From Anaeramoeba flamelloides (taxonomy: Eukaryota; Metamonada; Anaeramoebidae), in contig JANTQA010000036.1 in the NCBI GenBank assembly GCA_027625915.1, forward strand, positions 8,081,001 to 8,145,000: a DNA stretch of 64,000 bases. The letters run 5' to 3'. This document shows positions 50,501-60,586 of the stretch, piece by piece; within the stretch, counting starts at the first letter, position 1, and each line of letters starts with the position of its first letter. The notes beneath the pieces are model-generated. The model was not told the DNA's origin and did no database searches. It saw only the letters and a list, made by a program, of their open reading frames with translations. The translations under genes were made by a program, and so were the position numbers.

Positions 50501-53500
50501 CGAGTTTTAATTTGAGAAACAAAAAAATTGAAAATAATAAGACAGATTATTTTTTTAATTTCATAATAAGAAATTTTTTAATTAAAAAATGTTTCCAACC
50601 AAATATTATTGGCTATTAATTTAAATCAAAAACTTTTTTGTAATTATAATTCATTATTGTATACCCCTTTTTACTGTATGCACAGATTAATAAAATTAAA
50701 GATAATTTCTTTTTTTTTTTTTCTTGGTTTAAGGTCAAATTTCTATTTGATGGTGTGTAATTATTTTAAATAATTAAATCTCTTTTGGAAATTTGAATCT
50801 CAATTTTCATTGAAGAGAGTATTCAAATTTCAATATTTTTTACAATTAAAATTTTAAAAACAAAAAGATAGCAAGGAACTTTGTCAATACAATTTTCTCG
50901 TTAAAAAAGGGGATTATGTTGAGCTGGTTCGATATTCACTAATTTGTAAATTTTTCACTAATCAAAAGAGTTTTAATAAATTTAAATAATTATTTCTTCA
51001 AAAGATCTTTGCCAACCCAATAACATAAGGACTTGTTTTTTTCTTGTCTAAAAAATCTAATAATCAAGCACTGATTACTCTATTTTATGTTATTTTTTTT
51101 TTTTTTTTTACTGTTTATTGAATCAAAAAGTCAATTTTTTCAGAATAAGTTCAAAATAAAATTTTACTCTAATTTTTTACAAATGTTTTTTTATGAATTA
51201 TTAGGAAATTTTAGATTTTGTAAATTTTAAAATTTAATGTTTTTTTAGTATTTTCAGAAATATTTCATAAATTCAGTAAAAAAAAAGAAAAAAATTGGCG
51301 ACAATCAACATAATGGCAAAAAGATAATTAATTCACTAATTTATTGGTTTTGTTCTTAATACTTCCATATCGATGAACTTTTTTCTTCTAAAAAATGTAA
51401 GAAAAAAAATAAATAAATAATACCTTTTTTCATTTTGAAAACAGAAAAATATCTTTTACATTAATAAAAAATTTTAATCATAATCAATTTTATTTTTATT
51501 AATTCTTCAAAATTCCATTTTTTAATTGTTCTTTATTTTAATTTCAAAATAAAATATTTAAAAGAAAATTAATCTTTAGTTTGCTTGTTAAAGATCTTTT
51601 ATTTTTTTTTTTATGGATCTTTGTTTTTTTTTTTTGTTAGAAGAAGTCAAATTTATTTTTAAACTTGTGTTTGGATCAATTTTTGTTATTTTTTAACTTT
51701 CTTTCCCAAAAACTGCAATGACATGATTAATTTATTCATATAAAAACAAAAATAAAAACAAAAACAAACAAATTGTTTTTTTTTTTCAATTTCCACAAAA
51801 TAGTATGGGTTATTATCCTTTATTGAACACGATTCATCTTTACCAACGATCAGTTTAGCATTAATCACTGGGAATGAGGAAATACTTCAGATAGCATTAG
51901 ATATTCTCTATCCCCTGAGTTATTTACCAAAGCACACGACAAATGTTAGAAAGGCGATTTCTAAAGTTCATAAAAAATATGGTTACCACCCATTGTATTT
52001 AATATATCAGCCATTAGTGGAAACCAAAAACAGGCAATTAAAAATCTCATTGATGCTATTAATTAATACCTTTTGTTCTTCTCGAGAATTTAAATTTAGA
52101 GTAAAAACTAGGTTTGAATTACTTGAATTAGGGATGGAAAAATATCTACAAACTGTGGATCGCGATATCCATCGTAATTTTTATAAACAATTAAACATTT
52201 TTGAAACCCAATGGAAAACCGATAATAAAGAATTAAATTTCTTATTAGGCACAAGTAAATATTCACTAAATTCGGATTTAATTGGGAAACAACTCTTTAA
52301 AAACTGCACAAATGAAAAGCAACAAAATCTGATGAAAAATTTGACTCAAGAATTTGTTCGGGTACTACATAAAACAAAGTTCGATTGGGAAGACATCTTC
52401 AGCGGCTTAATTGGGCTATTCAAATTCACCATTAAAAAGAAAAATGATACTCTATCTTTTACAGATCTATTAACAAAATATTCCGAACATTCTTATCAAG
52501 AAACTAAAAATAAAATAAGATTGAACGAATATATGAATCAAGAAACAATGAATAAACTTCACCAAGTGAGAAAGAAAGACTTATTAAGAAAATTGGGATC
52601 CAAAAATAAAAATAATATAAATATAAGGTTTGATAAATTGAGTAAAGACAAAAAGAAAAGATCAAAAAAAGACAGAAGGGTTCGAAATCATACTATTGAC
52701 CCAGAAATCCTTAATTCTCAAAAAAGATTATGGATTGAAAGCCAAGGAAAATTGAAAAATAATAAAATTATAGACACGAAAAAAACCTTCCGTGGGGGAG
52801 GAGGTGGATATTGGCATTATGAAGAAGATCATGCAGAGAATGGAATGTTTGATGGCTTTAACGGTAGCGGCGTTTGGGGGGATCGTATTAATACAAATAA
52901 AAATTTTGGTAAATCAAGTACTGTTCAGGGATTTGGTAAAGTTTCTTATCGTAGTGACAGAGGATATGGAAACGGAACAGGAACAGGAACTGGAACTGGA
53001 ACTGGAACTGGAACTGGAACTGGAACTGGAACTGGATTCGGCAGTAAAAGATTTGGAAATGGTGGAGGCGGCGGAAGGAGATTTGGTGGAGGTGGTGGCT
53101 TTGGTAATGGAAGAGGATCAGGCATAGGATTTGGAACTGGAGGGGGAGGATTTGGCGAAGGAGGATTTGGCGAAGGAGGATTTGGAACTGGAGGGGGAGG
53201 ATATGGTAAAGGAACAGGCAAAAAAGGACATAGAAGAGGAGGATATGGATCTGGAAGTGGATCTGGAAGCGCATCAGATGAATGGGATGGTAAAGGAACA
53301 ATCGGCAAAAAAAAAGGAACAGGCAAAAAAGGACATAGAAGAGGAGGATACGGATCTGGAAGTGGATCTGGAAGCGCATCAGATGAATGGGATGGTGAAG
53401 GAACAATCGGCAAAAAAAAAGGAACAGGCAAAAAAGGACATAGAAGAGGAGGATACGGATCTGGAAGTGGATCTGGTAGCGGATCTGGAGGTGGCAAAGG

Positions 53501-55688
53501 CAAAGGTAAAGGCAAAGGCACAGGAAATGGCACAGGAAATGGCACAGGAAATGGTACAGGAAATGGCACAGGCACAGGAACAGGCACAGGTAAAGGCACA
53601 GGTAAAGGCACAGGCAAAGGCAAAGGCAAAGGCAAAGACAAAGGAAAAGATGAAGAAGATTCTTCCGAAGAAGTAGATGATAATGATCAACAAGACGACG
53701 ATGATCAAAAAGATGAGAATGATCAAAACAATGATCAAGAAGATAATAAAAAAACAGAAGAAGAAAAAACTGAAGAAGAAAAAACCGAAGAAGAAAAAAA
53801 ACAAAAAGAAAAGGAAGAAGAAGAGAAAAAACAGAAAGAAGCAGAAGAGAAAAAACAGAAAGAGGAAGAAGAAAAAAAAAAGAAAGAAGAAGAAGAGAAC
53901 AACAATGCAGGAATACCCCCACCACCGATGATGGGATCCATTGGAGGCGGAGGAATACCCCCACCACCGATGATGGGGGGAATGGGAGGCGGAGGAATAC
54001 CCCCACCACCGATGATGGGGGGAATGGGAGGATTACCGCCGCCACCGAATTTTGGAGTTATTAAAAAATCGCCATATGTACCATTAAGGTGGCAAGCCGT
54101 TAAGGGCTTCCAAATGAAACCAAATTCCTATTGGGCGCTTCTCCAAAAGGAGAATCCAACTGATTTTGATATTGCCCTCTTAAAGGAATTATTTAAACGA
54201 AAAAAACCCGGCGAGAAAAAGGTTGTTGAAAAGAAAACTACACGGGCATATTTAATTTCTGAAAAGAAATTACAGGCAATGGAAATTTCATTTAAGCAAA
54301 AGGGGCCAACCCCAGATGAGTTAGTCGATGCATTGTTGGCGCTGGACGAAGAAGTCATTGAGCCAGATTCGCTCCCGGCCTTTGAGAAATCTTTGCCGTC
54401 CACCGAAGAAATGAAATCACTAAAGGCTTTCAAGGGAAACCAAAAGGATTTAACCTTTGGAGAAAAGGTGGCGCTAAGATTATTGGAGATCCCAATGGCG
54501 CCCGAAAGATTGAAATTCTGGAAAATGCAAAATAGCATACCGACTTTATTTAATCTGGTGCGTGTCGAAACCCTCAAATTAAAGCTTGCCTGCGACTGGC
54601 TAAGAACGGATCCCTCATTCAAAAGGATCTTATCCTTTGTGCTTCGGATTGGTAATATTCTGAATGAGGGCACGATGAAAGGGGGCGCGTTCGGATTTAA
54701 CTTTGATATCCTTCGGCAGATCAGTGGGACCAAATCACCACAGGACACGTCTATTTCATTACTGAAATTTATTGTTATTCAATTGGACAAGCACTACCCC
54801 GAGGCGCTTTCGGCTGTGCAGGGCCATGAGATTTTCCTTTCTGCGCAATTCGTAGGAATTGAGGGCCTCTCAGGCGATATCAATATCAATAAAAAGGATT
54901 TGGAAAGCTTGAAATCGATTTTGCCAAAGTTTGAAGAAATCAAAAGCGAGAAGGATCTCTTTTTCGAAAAAATGGATCCCTTTTATCAAAAGGCAATCTT
55001 AGATATCGAAACCGCCGAAAAGCAAATCGCAGAGACCAAAGAATATTTCTACGAGACCGCTACCCATTTCTGCCACAATCAACAGCAACCAAAAAACGCA
55101 GAATTCTTTGGCGTGCTAGTCAACTTTTTAAAAGATTTTGATAAACTAACGAAACAATACAAAAAGGAGAAAGATGACGCTGAGAAAAAGAAAAGAATAG
55201 AAGAACGAAAGAAGAAGAAAGAACAGGAAAAGAAAGAAAGAACAAAATCAGTGAAAAAACTGGAGGGTAAACGCAATATTTTGGATGAAATCAAAGCACA
55301 AATGAATAAAGATGATGCTTTTGAAATAAAAACAGAGATACCCAACAAGAAGAAGAATAATAATAGTAATAACGATGATAATGATGATGATGATGATAAT
55401 AATAATAATAATAATGAAAATTCCATAAATGAATTGGACGAATTAAAAAATTTACAAGATATGTTAAAACAAGAATCTACAAATACTTTTGATAATACAA
55501 TAAATTTATCGAATGAAAATGATTTAATCAAAAAAGAAATTGAAATTGAAATAGAAGATAATAGCAACAACAACAACAGCAGCAGCAGCAATAATAAACA
55601 AAATGGAATTAATATATCGAACAATATTCAATTTAATAATTCTGAAGAGGAGGAAATAGAAATTTCAATCGAGGAAGATGAATTTTAA
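46423..55688 (+). CDS. Diaphanous-type formin (GBD-FH3-FH1-FH2), three exons
   Basis: Actin nucleator and elongator regulated by Rho-type GTPases. Exons: 46423-46667, 46902-47474, 51804-55688. The joins GTAAGT...TATAG and GTAAGT...AAATAG rebuild VN|PDEFNEWK and FINSG|YGLLSFIE. Exon 1 needs a frame change in a run of 25 A (46549-46573): before it the frame reads MSEKKLTRRKR..., after it EKEKDKEKD...FQEVN. The GBD (WLKLFVKKGGFNSLLSGLSNS) and FH3 lie at about 47220-52500. Next comes a Gly-rich region with Gly-Thr, Gly-Asn and Gly-Lys dipeptide runs and a 35-residue tandem repeat (52960-53650), then an acidic part and a Lys/Glu coiled coil. A short FH1 has four PPPP runs (about 53915-54045). FH2 is at about 54065-55200, with VPLRWQAVKG and GNILNEGTMKGGAFGF. 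A weak DAD-like NILDEIKAQM lies near 55280. The tail is Asn/Asp-rich and acidic. About 1565 aa. Confidence 0.93.
49376..49563 (+). repeat. Hairpin-module block inside LINE sequence
   Basis: It begins AGAAATAAAAAGAAAATTTA and contains CGTTAGGCTTTTCC. The hairpin arms are TTTAAAAGAATAGAGT and ACTCTATTCTTTTAAA. CCTAGG is at 49520-49525, followed by the array GCACTCTATG, GCACTTGGCG, GAACTTGAAG, ACACTCCCC. LINE coding debris starts about 50 bp after the array. Confidence 0.65.
49575..49962 (+). mobile_element. LINE 3' end with zinc-binding domain
   Basis: Broken frame FQNYLKLKNIKVIPQAQKF leads into QFCPFCLKYKQKEIIENIDH, then FLVICPSYEK (about 49710-49800). This is the C-x2-C...H-x4-C finger of LINE ORF2 C-termini. 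After one TGA the frame continues INNCEIYDFTLKFLKVNLSL to TAA at about 49962. A short A-rich tail follows. No RT lies nearby; the piece is a 3' fragment carrying the module block at its 5' side. Confidence 0.78.
52974..53036 (+). repeat. Hexanucleotide repeat coding Gly-Thr
   Basis: About ten GGAAC(A/T) units in frame within the formin gene encode a Gly-Thr dipeptide run, followed by Gly-rich FG-type sequence. Confidence 0.95.
53211..53480 (+). repeat. 105-bp in-frame tandem repeat in formin
   Basis: Units start at 53211, 53316 and 53421; the third is partial. The 35-residue unit contains GTGKKGHRRGGYGSGSGSGS and then ASDEWDG. The copies differ by only a few bases, so the duplication is recent or kept uniform. 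Confidence 0.95.
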
Positions 55689-55964
55689 ATAAAAAGAAAA
55701 ACAATTTTAATTTCTGAAATATTTTCTTCCTTAATTTCTCTTTTACATTTTTTTTTTTGATATATTTATCTTTTATTCGTTTTCATTTTTTCATTTTTTC
55801 ATTTTTTCATTTCTTTAATAAAATAAATGATTTATAGTTTTTCCATTTCTTTTTTTACTCATTTTGACGTTTAACCAAAAATTTTTTTATTTTTAAGGAA
55901 ATAGCATTTTATAAAAATAAAATGAAATCTTGTTAAGGTCTTAATATAGTTTTTTTGTTTTTGG

Positions 55965-56190
55965 AATTTGTGTTTTGGCCTCTAAAATGGGTGAGTGAAC
56001 CTAATTTAAACAATTTATAAATATGAGTCAATTTTTTGAATTCCAACTTTCACATCATTCCAATCTAAAACTAAAAAAAAAGTGAACTATTATTTTTATT
56101 AAAAATTAAGTTAATTCTTGAAAATGGTGAAACTCTATTTTTAGTTTTATATTGAAAAGATTTGTTTTGAAAAAAAATTTTTTTTAGTTT
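55965..56190 (+). repeat. Dispersed repeat family, copy 3
   Basis: TTTGTGTTTTGG, GGGTGAGTGAACC, AAATTAAGTTAATTCTTGAA and AAATGGTGAAA-type landmarks match 10060-10285 and 18305-18535. Confidence 0.6.
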
Positions 56191-57024
56191 TTTCTGGTAT
56201 TTTTAATTAATATTCTTTTATTTCAAATCTTTACCCATTTAAAATTAATTGATGTTCATAGATGTTTAATAATCGAAATTTGATCGATTTTTAACAAAAG
56301 TTTATCAACTAAATTGAGATCTTTGAGAGGTCAAGTCATGAAGATAAAAATTATTAATTCTTTAAAAGTATGGGAAAAAAAAATTGATCTCAATTGAAAA
56401 CATTTTCTTTTTTGGTTTTCTTAGTTGATCAGAATTTTTTCACACTTGACATATACAAAATAAGAAAGAAATTACATCACCAATAGCATATTTTAATATT
56501 TTGCTTTTTTGTTGAAAGGAAATATTTACCCCTTATTATTTTTTTGAAAAAAGAATAAATAAGTTAGAATTGTTTTCATAAAGAAAAAAATTAACCCATT
56601 TTCTTATTTTTTATCAAAGTTGTACAAATTATGCCCAAGATACCCAAGTATTTTTATAACTTTTCATTTATTTAAGTACAATATCATAAAGTTCAGGATT
56701 CTTAATAAACAAAAATAATTTAAAAGCATATTGATTTGGAATAAAAAATTCGGATTGATTTCTCTTTTTTTATTTAGAAACGAGAATCATTCTGTTCAAA
56801 AATTAAAAATCTAAAACAATTATCAATATTTTTTATTATTTAACTGAGTTTGTATGTCAAAAATAAATGATAAAATATATTTGATTTTTTTTCTTTATTA
56901 TATATTAATATCTATTTAAACCATTAGTTAATACCAAGAAATTTTTGGAATTATTGAACTTGAGGGATAACTTTTATATCTTTACCTTTTGAAAAAATAT
57001 TTTGATTTTTTAATGATAAAATTT

Positions 57025-57672
57025 TTCTTTTTTGAGTGCTGTCAAGTATATATATTTTCTTGTGTATTTTTGATTGGTAAATTTATTGATTTTCAGAATA
57101 AACATAAAACTCAAGAAAAGTTAAATTTAGTTTTTGAAATTCAATAAATAAACAGAAAATTTTTAAAAATTTTCTTTTAGGTTCTCAAATTAAAAAAAAA
57201 CTAACTTTATTTTTTTTTTTTTCCATTAAAGAGTGGGTACTAAAAGTCCACCTGTTTGCCCGAATCCCTAATTTGAATTAGAGATATTGTTGAACCAAGT
57301 GAGAGCTGGTCATTTCTCCCAAAAATCGGATCCGCTCCATAAATTGAGAGGGATTTTGTTCCAATTCCGTTCAGTTTTATAATAGTCAAAAAGATTCAAT
57401 TCGGTCAAACGATTTCCTCAAAGAATTAGTGGTTCTAAGAAGCATAAGCCCGATTTTTAATTAAAATTACACCGTGGTGGCTATTTGATAAAATGGTAAA
57501 CAATAAGAAATAATGGTTAAGGGAATAGAACCCCGGCCTTCAGATTGTACACTGGGTTGTGTTTCCACTTGCCCATACCGGTTCTCCAAAAAACTAACTT
57601 TATTTCCAATTATTTGAATTGAGTAATCCCTTTGATTTTACTATATTATTTTAAATTTTGGAAACTCTAACA
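57025..57672 (-). repeat. Hairpin-module block inside LINE, split by a SINE
   Basis: Taking out the SINE and one target copy leaves about 255 bp. It has a type 1 hairpin (GAATTGAGTAATCCCTTTGA, then TTTTACTATATTATTTTAAATTTTGG with a break, 57616-57662) and type 2 arms (about 57080-57165). A worn array, TACTTGACAGCACTC on the minus strand, lies at 57033-57055. It ends about 55 bp before the ATAAAAGTTATCC landmark, much as in the 49.4-kb copy. Confidence 0.6.
57213..57587 (-). mobile_element. tRNA-derived SINE, about 375 bp, with an 18-bp target duplication
   Basis: The minus strand starts GGAGAACCGGTA. It has a pol III A box TGGGCAAGTGG (57565-57575) and B box GGTTCTATTCC (57522-57532) 32 bp apart, then an unrelated body of about 300 bp and an A-rich 3' tail (57213-57222). 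Both sides carry AAAAAACTAACTTTATTT (57195-57212 and 57588-57605) with no mismatch, the mark of LINE-assisted insertion. It is visibly richer in G and C than its surroundings. The parent tRNA is not identified. Confidence 0.88.
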
Positions 57673-58949
57673 AAATTCCCAGCTCTTCTAATTGAATAAT
57701 TCCTTATATTATGTACTTAACTATTTTTTTTTTATTCAAATAATATCTTGTATTTTTTAGTTAATTTTTTTGTTTTATATTTGGATAATTTTTTTCAAAG
57801 TTTCTAAATATGGTAAAGATAAATTTTTTATTTAATTTTTGAATTTTACTTTCTTTTTATCTGAAATTAAAATATTTTCAATTTTTGAATATAGTTTTGC
57901 GAATAAGAATTGATGTCTTTCTGTTAATTTTATATTTATAATAATATATCAATTAATCAAAAAATTTTAAGAATTAAAAATTTCTATTTCAAAAGTAAAA
58001 ATGTTGGAATCCATATGTTATTTGGCTTAATTAATAAAGATTTAAATCCCAATTGAATAAACTATTACTAATGGAAATATTTTTAATAAATTCTTACCAA
58101 TGTTATACGTTTCTTTAGATATTTTGTATCTCATAGACTATTTGTGAAATTTTTTCTAAATAAATACCTAAATATTTAATATTTTTTTTTTAAATCTTCT
58201 GATACAACTGTTTTATCTTTATTAGTTTTTAATACAATTGGATAATAATAATAATATAGAATTTAATTTTTAATTTAATTATTTTTCATTTTCTTTGAAT
58301 AATTAAAATTATGTCATCTGTAAATATTTGACAATGATTTGGTAATGGTATGATTTACAATAAAATAAAAGGGTAAATTAAAAGTAAAAAAAAACACCTG
58401 AAAATTTATATCTTTGGAATTGGCCAAACCATTCCCCTTTGTAATATCGAAAAAACAATTTTGAGAATTTTATTTAAAATTCATTTTTTGATTGTTTTTC
58501 CAATTATATAAAAACTAATTACATCATTTTTTGTGCTTTACTAATCATTCTAATATATTATTTATTCTAATTTTCTTTTTTATTATTTTGAATATTTAAG
58601 AAATTTGACACAACTACAAATTTATTATATTTTATTTTCATTCATCAAATTGAAATTTATTAATGATTTCTGATCGAAATTAAATTAACTTTTTATAACA
58701 TTTTAAAAAATAATATCTAAAAACTTTGATTAATATTAATTCACCAATACTGTCAAAAAAGTCTTTATATCCCTTTACATAAATATAATGGATATTTTTT
58801 TCTATTTTAATTATTATTTTTTTTTTTTTTTTTTTGATGTATTCACTTCTGTATTCATAGGGAATAATTAGTCAATTATTAAAATATATTATTAATTGTA
58901 ATACAATTATTTTGATGATATTTATTTTCCTATGGTTTTATGGAAGAAA

Positions 58950-59010
58950 GTATATTTTACCATTCAAGAAAAATTTTAATTACAAAAACCTTACTGAAAA
59001 AGATTTTTCG
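58950..59010 (+). repeat. Short repeat shared with the window's right end
   Basis: About 60 bp (ATTTTACCATT, AAATTTTAATTACAA-like and CTTACTGAAAAA) are also found at 63940-64000, where the window cuts the copy. Confidence 0.55.
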
Positions 59011-60586
59011 AATATCCTGTCATAGTGAATATAAATACCAAAATACCATTCAGTTACTCTATTTATGTAAGGAACTAAGGTAAATCAGAATTAAATCTTG
59101 AATTTTACAATTTTTTGAAGATTTTTTTTTGATTCAATTTTTGGTTTTATTGAATTATGTTTTGAATGGAGAAATTTGCAAAGATCTAATGAATGAAATT
59201 AAATCAAGAATAAACCAAAAAATCAAAATTAGAAAAGGTGTGTATTTGAAAAAAATATTTTCTTTTTGAATACTAAAAACATGAAAGATTATCCCTCTGA
59301 AACTTGTTGATATCAAGAATGAAAAAAAAAAAGAACAATAAAATTTTATTTTGAAAGATTTTAAACATTAATGTTCTTAATTTGAATGAATTCAAACAAT
59401 TTATAAACTTGAACTAATTGCCCCATTACTTTATTTTATTTAACAAAATCCTATTTTATAAATTTGTTTTCAAAATTCTTATTAATAATATTTTTATCAA
59501 AATAAGCCAAGAACAGAGAAAATTTAAATAAAGGAATTGAATTACTAAAAATCAAAAAACAACTAGGAAAAATTCAACTCAAAGAAAAAAGAAATTAATT
59601 TAGAAAAGATTTCAATCAGATTCAGAATTATTTTGAGTTTTTTAATATAATGGGAAATAAATGATTATAAAATCAAACAAATCAGTCCAATAGATCTATA
59701 TTTCTCTAAAAGAATACAAAAAATAGGATATTTTTAGAACTAATTCAAGAATAAAATCAAATTTCATGAAAATAGGATTTTTAAATTCATTTTGGAATTT
59801 TTAGAATTCTATAGAAATTGTAAATGATTTGTTAATCGTCAAATTTTCGAATTAAAGTTTTTCTATTAAGAATGAAAAATAAAACGGAGTAAAGAATTTG
59901 TTGTATTAAATTTTACTGATAAGATCAAGAAATAAAAGATTTTTATTATATTTTTTCTAGATCAATTTATTCATTATTTTGATTTACATTTTTTAGTTTC
60001 TATGTAAATATATAATACTAGGATATCTGACACTCTTCAATTTAATTAAAATATTAATTTATTGGGTTAAAGAAATGGTTTGTATCATTCAGTTTCTCAC
60101 AAACTGTGACAATCAAAATTGGAAAATGTTAATACAAGGATAAATACTTGAAAGAACTACTTTTTGTATCTTTCGATTGAATGAGAATTTTCCCAAAAAG
60201 TTAATTTGCTTTTGAATCGTATAAAAATAACCTCAAAATTCAAGTTTGATCTAATAAAACCTAATATTACTGGCTCCCACACCGAAACACGTGATAATAT
60301 TTTTTTCAAATTTCAGGGATTGTAAACCTTAAATTTCTGAAAAATACAATTTTTCTGATTAAAAATAATCCCCAGTTATTAAAACCTTATCTCAAAAAAA
60401 CTGGTTATATTTTGATGTAATATTTCTCTAATATATACTGCTCTATCAACAAACAAGACAAAAGTTATCAAACCTAATCTAAATCTATCTTCCCAAACAT
60501 GAAATAATCATTTTTTTCTCCTTTGTTACGATTCAATAAATCATTGTTTAAATAAAATTATATACCAGTATCGTTCTTCACATTCA

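Larger units (their letters stand above)
47475..51803 (+). other. Formin intron 2 (4.3 kb)
   Basis: Phase-0 intron between the GBD and FH3 coding parts. It starts with a long T run (47510-47540) and carries a hairpin-module block and the 3' end of a LINE in the same orientation (49376-49962). Otherwise it is AT-rich with T runs. No nested gene was supported. Confidence 0.88.
56830..58650 (-). mobile_element. Decayed LINE on the minus strand
   Basis: On the minus strand LQRGMVWPIPKI (about 58445), CQIFTDDIILII (active-site TDD, about 58315), LKTNKDKTVVS and KYLGIYLEKISQ (about 58165) occur in RT order. Further down, 56975-56840 reads ATAAAAGTTATCCCTCAAG and then TTTAAATAGATATTAATAT, matching the LINE 3' part at 49.6 kb, with a worn finger region. 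There are many stops and frame changes. A module block (57025-57672) and a SINE (57213-57587) are nested within it. Confidence 0.72.
55689..60586. other. AT-rich intergenic region with LINE and SINE
   Basis: No host gene seen. It contains dispersed-repeat copy 3 (55965-56190, plus the shared segment 56370-56480), a decayed minus-strand LINE (about 56830-58650) with a nested module block and SINE, and a short repeat shared with the window's right end (58950-59010). The stretch 59010-60290 shows nothing recognisable. A fragment of the foldback-3 family lies at about 60308-60338. Confidence 0.6.

Noticed and set aside
50925-50945. GGTTCGATATTC as a tRNA B box
   Set aside because: It lacks the CC end of the box, has no A box at the right distance and no acceptor stem.
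52888-54045. Long minus-strand frames opposite the formin repeats
   Set aside because: They are complements of the Gly-rich and Lys/Glu-rich repeats; the formin frame explains the region.
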